Assembly (NCBI GenBank): GCA_015832175.1
Contig: WJXW01000003.1
Location: 2,108,001 to 2,172,000, forward strand
Origin: Paraphaeosphaeria minitans
Lineage: Eukaryota > Ascomycota > Dothideomycetes > Pleosporales > Didymosphaeriaceae
Direction: 5' to 3'
DNA length: 64,000 nucleotides
The first letter of the stretch is position 1, and every line of letters begins with the position of its first letter. Shown here piece by piece: positions 22,927 to 35,012 of the stretch. Both the position numbers and the translations under genes were made by a program. A model generated the notes under the pieces. That model made no database searches and was not told the origin of the DNA. It was given only the letters and a program-made list of their open reading frames with translations.

Positions 22927-25900
22927 TCACCGAGGCGGGCTCCGTGGTGGACTTCGTGGGATGTCCTCGGTGTGGTTTACTGTAGGTACGGGAGGATGTT
23001 CGCTATCCCGCAGGTGCTCCGGTGCCTCCTCTCGTGTGACAGTAGGTCTTCGAAACACGTTCCGTAGCCGGCTAGCGATTTGAGGGCCTGTATTTGGAGC
23101 CGCACTCAAACTGTTGCGGCTATGCGCTGACTCCATTCGTGTCAGCATCGCAGCAGACGTAAAGTCGTTACTGGCTTCGAAACTTGGTCGAACACGGTCC
23201 ATCGACATACGTGCACGATCATAGGATGGGCGCGGCCGATCCATCGAAATGCGGTGCTGCGGTATGCCTTCGACAGATTGGCGGAACGTGTAGTCGGTGC
23301 TACCACTGCCATTCTGGCTCCTAGGGTTGTGCGTGGTTGCGGTGGGAGCAACCGAAGGTGGGTAGATGGGGCGAACATCATCATCCCCATCCTGCGCGTT
23401 TGCAGCCTTGTACTTGGAAACATCCGATGGCACCTTGGAGATGGCCTTTTCCGGCGGCGGCGGAGGTATAAATGCGTCCGTCTGATTAAGGTAGTCGAAT
23501 TTTCCTTGTTTGATTTGTTCGCGAATAATGTCGACATCCAGAGGGAAATAGATCTTTTGAAGCGACTTGACGCAGAACCTTGGCAGCAAGCATGCGACGA
23601 CCGCCAGAAGCAGTACAGCCCAGAAGACCAAAGCACCGTAGACCTCGGCACCGCCCTTGTAAAACTGAGCACTGCCCGTAAATGTTGTGTACAGACCGGT
23701 CCACAACCAAATGAACAACGTGCTGATGACAACCACAAGGCAGATCAGCCAGTCCCAACGGTAGGTGTTGAACAACACGTAGAAATTGGCTGCGCATACC
23801 GCAATAGTCGCTATTATTATGCCCATGCGTTTCAGTTCAGCAATGTCGAGTCCGCTTTCGGTAACAAAAGTTCCTGGGGCAAAGACCATGTAGACGAAAA
23901 AGAAGGTAATGGCTGACTGATAGATACCGTCAACCATGTACAACCTGCGAGGCATTATATTAGCGTTGTGTTGTACAGAAGTGGGCTTAGGCTTACCAGA
24001 ATTTCAGTTGTGACCATTCTTTCCTTTCGATGCCTCGCACGTAAAGCTGAGGAACCGCCAGCGATACACGATCGTTGACGTCTTGGTCTAGGACACCCTG
24101 CAAGATGACAGGCAGAGACGTGAAAGCCAAGTTGAACCAGACGATGTAGCTGTAATCGAAGATGTACTGGCTGTCGAAGTTGGTGAAGATCTGGTACCAG
24201 AATAGAGAGAAGGTCCAAACAACGTTCTGTTGCACGATCAGTATTATGCATACAAGTGCTTCGTAGAGTACTCACCTTATAGAAGAAGTTGGCTATGCAC
24301 TCTGCCAATCTTCGGTACGACCAACGTCCATGAACAAGCACCAGCCGTGTCAGAAAACGAAATTGGCCAATGGCATAATCGGAGGACATGACAGCGGCGC
24401 GACCCTCGACACCTGCGATACCGACACCGACGTGAGCTTCCTGGATCATGGCGACGTCGTTGGCACCATCTCCAATAGCAAGCGTTAAACAGTCCAAGCC
24501 AGTCTTGACCATATTGACAACAGCAGCTTTTTGACTCGGGCTTACTCTACAGCACAAGACAGCTCGACACCGCTTGCAAAGCAAGAGGAACTTCCTCTTC
24601 AGCGCATCGTCCAGTGCCAATTTCAGGCTGTCTCCGTCGACGATAATAGCATGGGTAGCTGGCGGCGGTACATGGTCGGTTTGGGCGGCGTCGAGCTCTT
24701 CCTGGGATCCGGTCATGCCGAAGAGGGCGAGTTTCTCGTCGAGCCAGGCTTCAGCTGTTGCGATATTTCCGTCAGTAACCTTGAGAACCATCAGATCCAT
24801 GTCGTTGTCGAGCAGGTTGCAAGAAAAACCGATGTTGATGGCGGTTTCCACTTTGTCTCCAGTCAAAACCCAAAGCTTGATACCAGCCCTGCCAAGAAGA
24901 GAGATGGAATCTGGAACACCATCCTGCAGCTTATCTTCGATGGCGGTACCTCCGATGAGCCAGAGATCGGTTTCGATACGACTAGAGACCTCCTCAAGCT
25001 TTTCTTCACGACCGGCAACAGCGTTCGCAGCCATGTCGTAATCCTTGTTCCATTCTTGGTACTCTTCTTCGGAGATTCCTCTTTGCGCGATGCAAAGAGT
25101 ACGGAGACCTTCTCTGGCAAACATTTCCAAGTGCTCTCCGGTAGTTGCGCGCAACTCTCGCTGCTGTCCTGCGATTAGTCGGGAGTATATCATACTGTCC
25201 GCTCCCTTGCAGAACAGTCTTATTTTGCCATCAGGCATTCGAAAAATCGCGCTCATCCGCTTTCGTGTTGAGTTAAACTCGAGAGTATTCAGCACGGTAT
25301 AACGACTTTCCACGCCGAGAGCATTGATTACAAGGCGATCGTCTTCCCTACCAACAAAAGTGAAGCCCATATCGCGGGCTGTTGCAACTAGAGCGGCCTC
25401 GTCAGGAGACTGTGCCTTGAATTCAATCCTGGGCGGGTCCCCGGGCGTCTTCTCTGTTACTACGGAATGGCAAAGAGCGAGTGCAAGCATGAACGCCTCA
25501 TTGGCCTGTTTCTGCTCATGTCCTGATTCGCCGGCCAGATCTTCAACGAAGTCTGGAGCCACAAATGTAAGGTCATCGTCCCAGAGATACGGATTGTTGT
25601 GCATCTTCCTGATATCGGCGATCATGCGAACGCGATCTCGCGCAATTTGCGCACGTGCGCGAGCGCCTTCCGCATCTGTGTCGATTCCTTGCCTTCGTTG
25701 CATTCCAGCTTGTGCTTCGGTGTATGCTTCTCCATACGGTACACCATTGATGGTACATTTCTTGAATTCCATGATATTTTGGGTCAAGGTACCGGTCTTG
25801 TCCGAGAAGATGTATTCAACTTGGCCAACATCATCGGAGATGTTCCAGCTCTTAGGCGTACAAGGATAGTCGATAGCCGCATAGTACATTTCCACATCGC

Positions 25901-27677
25901 TGTAGATGAACACGGCCTGGAGTGTCCGGATGATTTCCAAGGTGATGTACAGAGAGATAGGTACCAAGTTCTGGAAGAGGATGACACCAGCCCAGAAGGC
26001 GATGACACCGTCGGTAGCGGGATTGTGGCCGTAAGATCCAAACTCGAAGAGAGCATGGGATGTGTCTGGCTTGGCCCAGAATACGCCCAAAACGATGCCG
26101 GACACAAGACACATACAGAACAGAATGATGAAGTTGTAGATGACGTTCCAGTTGAGTTCCTTGCTGATAAGAGGGCGCTTACTCGGAGTGATGCCAGAAT
26201 TTAGCATGATCTTTGACTCCTCTCCGGTGAACATAACCACTCCCAAGATCCATTCTGTGTTTCGTAACTGGCATCCACGAAGAAGTAGATTGTTGATCGA
26301 AATTGGCTCGGCCATTTCGTAGGGGGCTGCATTTGGGTCCTTCGCATTGTGCTGCATCCAGCGTATAACAGCGGTATAAGAGTAAAGATTCGAGTGGGGA
26401 GCCTCACTCTCGATCCAAAACTCTGATCGTTCGCAATGGCGCGCATGCTTTACATCGCGTGTACAGTGGAGAGCATTGCGGACTTTCAGGTTAGTCTCAC
26501 CATCCAAATTCTTGGTCTCAACATAACAGGCTCCGTCGTCGGAAGAGGTGGAAATAACCACCACATCTGCCGGGATCTCTTCGTTGTTATATAGTCGAAC
26601 AAAATCCCCAACTTGGACATTCTTCCAATGATCCTTAATGAAGCGGGCTTTGTCCGGAAAAGTCTTGTGGGGATCTATAACACTGCCATAAAATTTACTG
26701 GGATGATTGTGTTCTGGCCCGCGATTCTTATCGCCCTCTACGACGTCGGTGAAAGGCCCTCCATCCGAGTGGCGCGGAGACTGTCCCGGCAAGGGCGACG
26801 GGACGGGGGTCATCTGGATGTCGCCTTCATCATGCGGGCCGGCGTAGGACATGACGGAAGCACGCCTAGTGTCCACAGAACGTCGCGGCTCTGCGTCCTC
26901 TTGCGAGGCCCCTTTGCCTTTGCCTGATCTTCCCTTGCTCTTGAACCAGCGGTACGTGAATACAACGGCTCTTGTGCAGGTCTTCTTGAACTTGCGCCAT
27001 ACAGAGACGGTATCGCCTGCCGTGTTTGCGTTGCTGTAATTGACCAATCGATGGATATTGGCATTGTTCAGCTCAGTATCCAAGACGGTTCTGCGCCAAT
27101 CTTCAATAGCATCCTTGACGGCAGTAACGCTAAGAATCACGATGAGGGGCGCAGCGTTGAGTGCAGGGTTCGAGGCACCGAAAATCGGGAAAATCTATGC
27201 CACCAGACGAATTAGCGCGAATAACAAGAAGCTCACAGGGGGACGTACGCCTAGAATGATGATGAACAAGAAGTACATGTTGGCGACGTTGTGGAATTGA
27301 AACCACAAGTTTTTGGGGATAAAGCTCAGGGGGGTGTATTTGGCCGTTCGTATCTTGTTCCTCGCAAAGTGTGCGAGAGGGTGGCCGTCTTCATCTTTCT
27401 CATGCGCGGGGAGGGGGATGCCGAAATAGACAGTACGACCACCGTCTTGCTCGTCGCTGTCTGCCTCGGAGCTGGCCATGTCGCCATTCTCAGGCGGTCC
27501 GGTTTCTTTGCCCATCGAATCCCTTTTCTTCTCGCCGTTGGATCCGACCCGTCGGTGCAGGCGCTCCTTCAGTGACATGCGTTTGTTTTCAGCTCTGGCG
27601 CCTGTTGCGCGGTGTGTTGCCCATCTTATGCGCTTCGTGGGGTGTGACACCTCGGTGGCTTCCTCCTCGGGTGCCAT
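22927..27677 (-). CDS. P4-type phospholipid flippase, DNF1/DNF2 class, 1534 aa
   Basis: P4 ATPases flip aminophospholipids or phosphatidylcholine to the cytosolic leaflet, with a Cdc50-type partner. Exons on minus: 27677-27249, 27194-24277, 24236-23997, 23944-22927 (4605 nt). The N-terminus ends in RTVYFGIPLP and IRTAKYTPLSFIPKNLWFQFHN, typical of Dnf1/Dnf2. TM1-2 follow (FLFIIILG-IFPIFG across intron 1), the actuator loop DGET (NLDGETNLK), VPISLYITLEI in TM4, the phosphorylated Asp in DKTGT at ~608, and the hinge GDGAND at ~1050. TM5-10 are in exons 2-4. The cytosolic C-tail is Ser/Pro/Arg-rich with repeated SMDRxRPS-like units (see findings). It sits at the plasma membrane and endosomes in yeast; location here is inferred. 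All catalytic motifs are intact. Confidence 0.95.
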
Positions 27678-28602
27678 GTTTGCAGACGCGCGCGGAGAGG
27701 CTCGGGGGTGGAGCTGGGGTCGCTTCTGTCCGGCCTCAGCCGGGAAGGCCTCACGATGCGATGCACGCCAATTTGTTGTGCACCGTGCAATGGCGAGACG
27801 GCGAGAATAACTTCAGGGCGTGCCCGGCAGGCGAGTTCGCGGTCGGGTCGGGGAGGTGAGGTGCTGGCTGAGGGTCGCGGGGAGGATAGTTGTGAGGCGG
27901 GCGTAACGCGAGCGAGCGAGCGACGTTGCTACAGCATAGGACAGAGCGAAGGGCGAGAGACGCGGCACTGGTGAGGGTGCAAGCGAAGCGTAGAAGGCGG
28001 CGTCAGTCCGTTCACGGGACACGTCTTGGGCGGAATGGCGAGCGAGCGGGCGAGCGGGCGAGCGGGCGAGCGAGGATTTGCTCTGTCTGATGCTTTCAAC
28101 GATGCTGACCGAGCACGGGGTGGCAGTAACGGATTCGGCCGGGGCGGCGCCGTTTACAGCGCGTCCCTCTGCAGAGGACGAGCCCGGGCGGAAATGGGAA
28201 ATTAGCGTCGCGTAGGTGCGTCGTGTTCTCTACCTCTCTCGGTGCCGGAGGTTCCTCGTAGCGAAAGCCGAGCAGCTTCACGATAAGAATGAATCCGAGG
28301 GTGCAAAAGGGCGCGGGTGAGGGTGCTGGTGCGGGCGAAGGTGCGGGCGAGGGTGCAGGCGCGCTCGGGGATTTATTCAGCTACCTACAGAGTCGACGAC
28401 GGAGCGACGTCTCGGGGAAAGACGCAGCCCAGGGCGCCCCCAAGAGCGTCAGCAGCAATGGACGGGCACAGCCCAGCAACACACCTCTCGCAAAGGGCGG
28501 ATCCGGGGCGCTTCATCCCACTGCGACAGTCCAGACGTGTCGACACCAGGGGCGCAAAGTAGCGATTCGCGAGTAAGCACCGCCCGCCAAACGCCGACTG
28601 CC

Positions 28603-28647
28603 CACCCATCTGGCACCCATCTGGCACCCATCTGGCACCCATCTGGC
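28603..28647. repeat. 11-bp tandem repeat (about 4 copies)
   Basis: Near-perfect copies of cccatctggca in the divergent promoter region. Confidence 0.85.
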
Positions 28648-28932
28648 AGACAAGAACGCCTAATGCTGCGCCGCCCTCGCACGGTGATCTTCATCTTGTC
28701 TCTAGCATGACCCTTTACCTACCTACCTACTCCGGCCGTGCACAAGGACGACGAGCCAACTCAGCCTGGGCGCTCCGCTGCGTGCCACGGTGAGCAATAT
28801 GCAGTCATATTGTGGCAGTCACATTGTGTAGGTCGTATCTAGTAGTCTAGACTACCTGGTCGTCCAAGACTACCTAGTTGTCCAATGTCGGGCATGTACT
28901 GTAATGCCCGGATGGTCCGGCCCCGGGAGCTC

Positions 28933-28992
28933 GGAGGCATGAACGGCGGCATGAACGGAGGCGTGAACGGAGGCATGAACGGAGGCATGGGT
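28933..28992. repeat. 12-bp tandem repeat (about 5 copies)
   Basis: Copies of ggaggcatgaac with single-base variants (ggcggc, gcgtga). Multiple of three but not within a credible gene. Confidence 0.85.
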
Positions 28993-29518
28993 GGAGACAC
29001 GCAAAGAGGCAGCCATGTATCTTCGACGGGACCTGACTAAACGGCGAAACATTCGGGCTGTTTCAAACCACCCAGCGTGCACAGGAGATAGTGTGTAGTA
29101 TATGATACCTTCCATCATCGCAAATGTCAGCCAGGAACCAGAAATAGTGCCAACTGTCGCACGTCGCCAAGAGACGCTCAAGCCGAGTCCTGTCTTCGAA
29201 GGTGCATCGTCGCGCGCCACCAGGTGTAGCCGTCCTCAACATTGCCATGCAGTCAGCCTTTTGCTCCGTGGCATTTCGGCCGCAGGGTTCCGCAGCCGTT
29301 CGCGCCGAGACGAGACGATTGGCGGTTTGAGATGGGCGATTCTTTCAGAGACTGGTGGGTGACGGGCGGGTCTCGGGCGGGACACTTTTGATCCGGGCGT
29401 CGGCCGAGCCTTCCACGTGACGGCGTGCGCCGGCGCTGGACGTGTTGAGAGCGTCTCGGCGCTACACACTCGCTGCTACGCGCCAAGCATCGAGACATCC
29501 CAGCACATCGCAAATGCA

Positions 29519-31559
29519 ATGCCTCCCAAGGCGATTCATCCACAGAAGAACACCATCTCGAACTACTTCTCCTTCTCTACGCCCTCGCAGCGCAGCCAGA
29601 ATGCAGCTTTCGGTACGCATCTCTGCCCAGTGATGACTCGTTCCATCCACTAACACACGGCAAGCTTCAAGCCCCGCTGCGCCGTCCACCGTCCAGGAAA
29701 CACCCACAAACCATCCGACCACTGCCTTGAACGACGGTGGCTTAGACGAAGCCGCGCCTTCATCGCCTCATTATCTGCTGTCATCGCACTCCCTGTCGCC
29801 GACGGCCCCGCGCGGCATCGCAAACCACCATGCCACCGCAGAGCGCAGCACACCTAGCCTCCCACAATCCTCCGGCAACTCGACTAACACTAGCAAGAGA
29901 ACCTTCTCTGGAGGCGAACCAGTGGTTCTGAATTCCGACTCTGATTCTGACTCCTTGATTGATCTGGAGGACCTGCTCAACTACAAGCTCGCCAAACCGA
30001 AGGCGGTCACGAAAGCAGCCACGGTCTGGGGAAGAGAAGACTCAGAGGCTCATGCATTGCCCCAGCCACACAACAGAAAGAAAGACAACCAGGCTTTCAA
30101 ACGCTTGGTGCAAGCGGCTAAGAGAAATGCCCAGAAGGAGCAGGAGATCGTACAAGCGCAGGCCGAGCTGGACAAGCCCTTGCGCCAGGACTCGCCTGAA
30201 CATGGTCTTAAAATGAGCGAGAACAAGGTAGCGGATGTAGTACATGGTGGAGACGACCCTGAAAAGGCAAAGAAGTTGTACCTGGCTATGCAGAGAACCA
30301 ATGCTTTCCAAGTAGACTGTGTCTTCCACTTCTTCAATCAGGAACCAGATTATTTCGAGAAGCCTTTTCCAATTGAAAGCATACCCCCGGAAACGACTTG
30401 CATATTCCAAGACGAATCTTCCAGGAATCAGGCATTCACATCTGGTTTTGCGACACTCTTATTCATTCGAGGACTGCCAGAAGAGCTCGCAGATTGGATG
30501 ATCGATGAAGTATGCATTGGCGCAAGCGAAGCACTCTGTCAAAAGTATCTTCAAATGCTCAGTACGAGTCAGTTACATTTACGAAAACTACTCGACGTAG
30601 CCCGGCTGGAAGAGATCTTCAACAACATTGGTGCAGACAGGCAATATACGACATCAGACACGGAGGTGGCTCCTTCTTACGGATCGGATCCAGGAGAACG
30701 CCGCATTCTTCCTCCGGCGCTGATCAATGTTTGTAAACTTCTACAGCTTCCAAGTTCACTGTTGCATGCCGGACCAAGAAGACGAGCTCTCCAGATCCTC
30801 TTCATTCTTTGCATGGACAACGGAGTGCAGATGGACAATGCTGTGCTACACGCTGTTCAAGATGCTATAGAGTCACTCATATGCCCCATACCCAGCACGG
30901 GCGAAATCGCCTCTATATTGGAGGACATCATATTCCACTTACTTGTTCGCGTCAAACATCCCATCCTCCAGCGCAACCTCGTCACTGCGCTGCCGATACG
31001 CTATCCTCTTACGGCTTCCATCCAACGTTATCTCGCCCTTTCCTTTCTGCTTCACCCAACCAAGATCGCTCACCCTCTCACCAGTTCTGAGACTCTTAAC
31101 TCGATACACGACTACCTTCAAAAACCAGCCACCTTGCGCATCCGAAAGAACACCGATTACAACAATTTAGCCGCGCAGTTCACGCTCCTTGACATCGCCA
31201 TCGGCCCAGGTCCATTGACTGTGCCCTTTCAACTAATGACCAGCCCGTCTGCATCCCAGGAATCGCAAGAGCCCATCGAACCACCAAAGCCGACTCTGGA
31301 CGAAGTCAAGGCCTTCAACAGGGAGGTCGACGCGCTTGCGCAGCAGATCAGACTGATCGGCAACAGCATCAATGTGGCGGGTGCAATTACGGATCTATCG
31401 AGGTTGACGGCGAGTGATGCGTGTGACAGGCTGCACATAAGACTAGAGCATGTTGTTAGGGTAGGTGGGAGGAAGTCGAAGCATGTCTTTGGTGGGGAGG
31501 AAGGGAACGACGGCGATAAGGCGAACTTTGCGAAGTTCTTTGCGAGGAAGAAGCCGTAG
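29519..31559 (+). CDS. CANIN-domain-like protein (Nse6/SLF-type candidate), 662 aa
   Basis: Two exons, 29519-29612 and 29665-31559 (1989 nt); phase-1 intron GTACGC...CAAG. The start MPPKAIHPQKNTISNYFSF is the first ATG that splices in frame. The N-terminus contains KNTISNYF, spaced like a PCNA-binding PIP box but with Lys instead of the first Gln. Residues ~30-200 are disordered with an acidic Ser/Asp patch (SDSDSDSLIDLEDLL) and a Lys/Gln/Glu helix. From ~210 an all-helical domain begins (FHFFNQEPDYFEKPFP, LLFIRGLPEELADWMIDEV) with leucine-rich repeats of helices to the C-terminus. This looks like the CANIN fold of Smc5/6-associated Nse6 and SLF1/2, which brings the complex to damaged DNA. 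That assignment is from general pattern memory, not an alignment. An unrelated helical nuclear protein remains possible. Confidence 0.75.
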
Positions 31560-34053
31560 CTGTCGAGGACAAGTGAAACGTCAGCTGGACATGGCGTGAA
31601 GGCCGAATTCGCTCATGTACATGACCCTGGCGTTAGGGTAGCTGCTGATCAGGGTATGGATGCGGCTGTGGACAGCACCGTCAAGCCTGAGCAGATTGGA
31701 GACTTGGAAATCACCTTGAAGCCCGTGCCCACTGTGGACACGGAGTCTATTGGAACTATAGTCTCCGGTGCGGCCATGGCCGGCGCAGAGACTGTCAAAG
31801 CTGAGCAACATGTGTAGTTGCAGACACATTCGTGCTCAAATGTCACATCTGCAAATGTCTTCACAACCGCCCACTCATCTGCTAATGCGACCCAATCGAG
31901 TGTTCACTATACAATGTTAAATGCTTCCCCTTTTTTCATTCTGATGTCCAAAATTGGGTAAACTTTTGCGCGTCCAGCACCAGAAGAATTATGGAAGCCT
32001 CGAGTACATGCGTAGCTGGTAGATATAAAGAAGAGACAAGACAAGACGCAGGCTTTCTTATGCATCGTTCATCAGTGCTTGCGTAGATGCATGTGCCCGA
32101 TATGAATTTTCCAGCAACGTACCGTGCGATTTGCTAGGTTCAAGACACAGGTCATACCCATACTTACGGTCAAAAAAATAAAAATAAAATAAAGCGCGTA
32201 CAGATATTCAGAACGCATGTAACTAACCACTTAGAGGTTTACTTTTCTACCTACAACAGAGTATTATAAACTCTTTACAGATCTCGGTCGAGAAGGAGCT
32301 TGAAATCACATATTCGTCTCTTTGACTGGCACTCATTTCTCACCTTAAAAGAAAACATCACTAGGCGCCAACCCCATAGCGGCTACGCAAACCTAGGAAC
32401 GGCGTGTGTAAACTCATTGGCAAGAGCGGGAGCAGCTGCTCAATACCTACCTCCATCTCCCCATACATTTCCACCAGACACCCCATCAGATGAGCAGCCT
32501 ATGGGACTTAATATGCAGCCCTAGACGTGAGGAACTCACGCATGGAACCTTCCTGGCGCCGATGCCACACTGCCGGCACACACACGATTGCTGAATACCA
32601 TGGGTAGGTAGTCTATAGGTAATACCTAACCTAACCTACCACGCATCGCTGCCACTCCACGACGCGGCCACCTCGCACTCTCCAGCGCACCGTGGGGAGG
32701 GGCCCACACAGCGCACCTCCAAACCGCCTACCTACCTACTTACTTACCCACCTAGAATAGCCCGCGCCACGGGCCATTCCGCTCCAACGTTGCCTACTTA
32801 ACGGTGGGTAGGTTGGTTGGTAGGTAGGTATGCGGTACGCGCCCCCTGGCCCAAACGCCTCTCGATCAAGCACCAACGCCCAGCGCCGCGCCCAGCTCGC
32901 GCGCGCCCCCATTCCCGACATGTCGCGACGCGTCTGGCCGGTGCGGTCTCAGGGGGATCGCCACCGACTCATCTCACTGCTCGCCTGGGGGGAGGAACTG
33001 TTGCGTCGCACTCGACCTGCCTGGCGTTTCTCAACATCACCGGGCGGGATTGCTTTTTTGAAGCGTCAGCTGACACGGGCAACACCTGAACGTCCCGTGG
33101 GGATGTAGACTAGGTATCTACCGTAGGCGTCGCGCGTTCCTGCCAGCATGTCCGTCGTTCCGCTAGACCAGACTACCTACCTACCTACTTACCTACCTAC
33201 CTACCTACCTACCTACCTACCTACCTACCTACCTACCTACCTACCTACCTACCTACCTACCTACCTACCTACCTACCTACCTACCTACCTACCTACCTAC
33301 CTACCTACCTACCTACCTACCTACCTACCTACCTACCTACCTACCTACCTACCTGGACCTACCTACCTACCTGGACCTACCTGCGCCAGTCCGCAGCCGT
33401 AGCCGTAGTATCATAGGTAAGACGTGACGGAACTGCACGCCCTTCTCGAGACCCCGGAGCTCGCGCACACACAATACCCGATGCCTGCTCGTGCACAGAC
33501 GGGAGGGGGGCTGCGGAACCGCGCTGGCCTGGGCCGGTCACGCTCGCGATAAAAGAAAATGTGGGGAGAGGCAGGAGGTCTGCAGGACACGAGTCGTGCG
33601 GTTTTTTTTTGCGGCTTGCCGGTATCGGGTAGGTGGGTGGAGTTGGGGGCCGACGCACGAGGGCGTTTGGACGGAAGCGAGGAAACATGGCAGCGGAGAT
33701 GACCGACGCCGTTTGGGGGGAGTTTGCAGAGGTTCGGTTGAAACATCAGAAGTGGCTGACAAGGTTGTGGTTAGGTCTTTTTGAATGGTTCATTGCGAAT
33801 GGTGGCCGGGCTGATCTATGAGGAGAGCGCTAATGCAAAAACATCAAAGTATGAACAAAAGAATGATATACAGTCCATCAACGCTGCTGAAGTTGCCATT
33901 ACCGCCACGCCATGGTATTTGAAGATGATTGGGAAAGCAAGAGAAGTTTAGATAGTCGATATGGTCACGAGCTGTCCATCCGTCTCTTGCAAAACCCATT
34001 TTGACACTTCCTCTGCACGTTGCACTCCCTCCGTCTATTGTTTCATGCTCCCA
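31560..34053. other. convergent intergenic region (2.5 kb) with TACC microsatellite
   Basis: Both neighbours end here. AT-rich 3' sequences with aataaaataaa-like signals occur near 32165-32195. From 32600 on, the DNA is full of ACCTACC/GGTAGGT words, culminating in the microsatellite at 33173-33382. Short ORFs on both strands show no domain; 31596-31817 (73 codons, plus) has an acidic, plausible-looking composition but no support. Confidence 0.55.
33173..33382. repeat. (TACC)n tetranucleotide microsatellite
   Basis: About 45 nearly uninterrupted copies of tacc, broken by one ctta near the start and two ctggac interruptions at the right end. It reads as TYLP repeats on plus, but no gene is implied. 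Flanking DNA carries many shorter copies of the same word. Confidence 0.97.
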
Positions 34054-35012
34054 CTAGAATCCATCAAGACCGTTCTTCTCGTCAATGTGCCTGTAGCGCT
34101 CCTGCTCTGACCTGTACTGGAGGACCATCGCGACACACAGTACGAGAAAGGCGTCGACGCCGACAATACCGAAAGCAGCGGTGAAGATTAGGTCGAGGTA
34201 CCTGTTGGCGAACGATGAGAATGGTCCAATGCAGCCGCCCTTTTGCGCCGCAACGAGCGAGTTGATGCAGGTACCATCCTGGACAAACGGAGGTGCGGTC
34301 GAGTTAAAGTATCCGCAGCAATCAAACTAGGTTCATGTCAGCACCGCCTTTGGGATAGCACCCGCTCTGGAGAGTGGAACAAAACCGCGGCACAGCACTT
34401 GTGCCGTTCTTGGACATGGAAATTGCCTAGCGTTTAGATATCACGCACCTTTTGTTGTAGCAGACTCTGGATGAGAGGCGCCTCGCGCTGCCAGAGCTCG
34501 CCGAGGTGAGCACGAGTTTCCAGAGTGTCTATCCACACTGCGAGACCGAGACCAAGGGTAAAGGTGGCGCAGACGATGACCAGCCAGCCTTGGGTCCGTA
34601 GCCAGCCTCGATTGGCCGGGAGAAAGAGTGCAGGCAGGGACAGCAGGAAAGTGACAAAGATGAAGACCGCATTCACAACGCCGCCTGCACAACTGTTAGT
34701 AGATAGCCTCGACCATCTGCGGCTGCCTGTGCAACTTGATGGAACACTCGATCGACTTGCAAGTCCTCAACAGGAACATCAATATCGTCGCGGTCCGTCC
34801 GACCCAGCACAGAGGCCGCCACAGTTGCGCCATGTATCGATCGTACCTGTCAGTGGACATTGGCCGAGCAGCAGGTTTTCGGTGACGTTGTCCACCCTAG
34901 GAGACTCGCGCATCCGCTGTTCGGACATGAGAGAGAAGCCCAGCAGCAGCCCTCCACATCCTGCAAAGATGAAGTCCAGCCCCACAAAGATCATCATCAG
35001 CTTGGTCGGCAT
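34054..35012 (-). CDS. tetraspanin, fungal TSP3-like, 224 aa
   Basis: Exons on minus: 35012-34847, 34684-34449, 34326-34054 (675 nt). The ATG at 35012 gives MPTKLMMIFVGLDFIFAGCGG, directly entering TM1; the longer frame upstream is 5' UTR. Four membrane segments are visible: TM1 (LMMIFVGLDFIFAGCGGLLLG), TM2 (NAVFIFVTFLLSLPALFL), TM3 (WLVIVCATFTLGLGLAVWI) and TM4 (LIFTAAFGIVGVDAFLVLCVA). The large outer loop between TM3 and TM4 carries the hallmark CCG (FDCCGYF) and two further cysteines (DGTC, KGGC) for disulfides. The C-tail is short and charged. Fungal tetraspanins organise membrane microdomains; PLS1 is needed for penetration in several plant pathogens. Loop spacing suggests the TSP3 group rather than PLS1, a tentative choice. 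Confidence 0.85.

Larger units (their letters stand above)
27678..29518. other. divergent promoter region (1.8 kb), GC-rich with short repeats
   Basis: Lies between the flippase (minus) and the CANIN-like gene (plus). It contains (gcga/gcgg)n-like tracts at about 27908-27925 and 28035-28075, ggtgcgggc-type repeats at 28313-28365, an 11-bp cccatctggca array at 28603-28647, and a 12-bp ggaggcatgaac array at 28933-28992. No gene recognised. Confidence 0.55.

Noticed and set aside
33148..33402. TYLP-repeat protein
   Set aside because: Pure translation of a tetranucleotide microsatellite.
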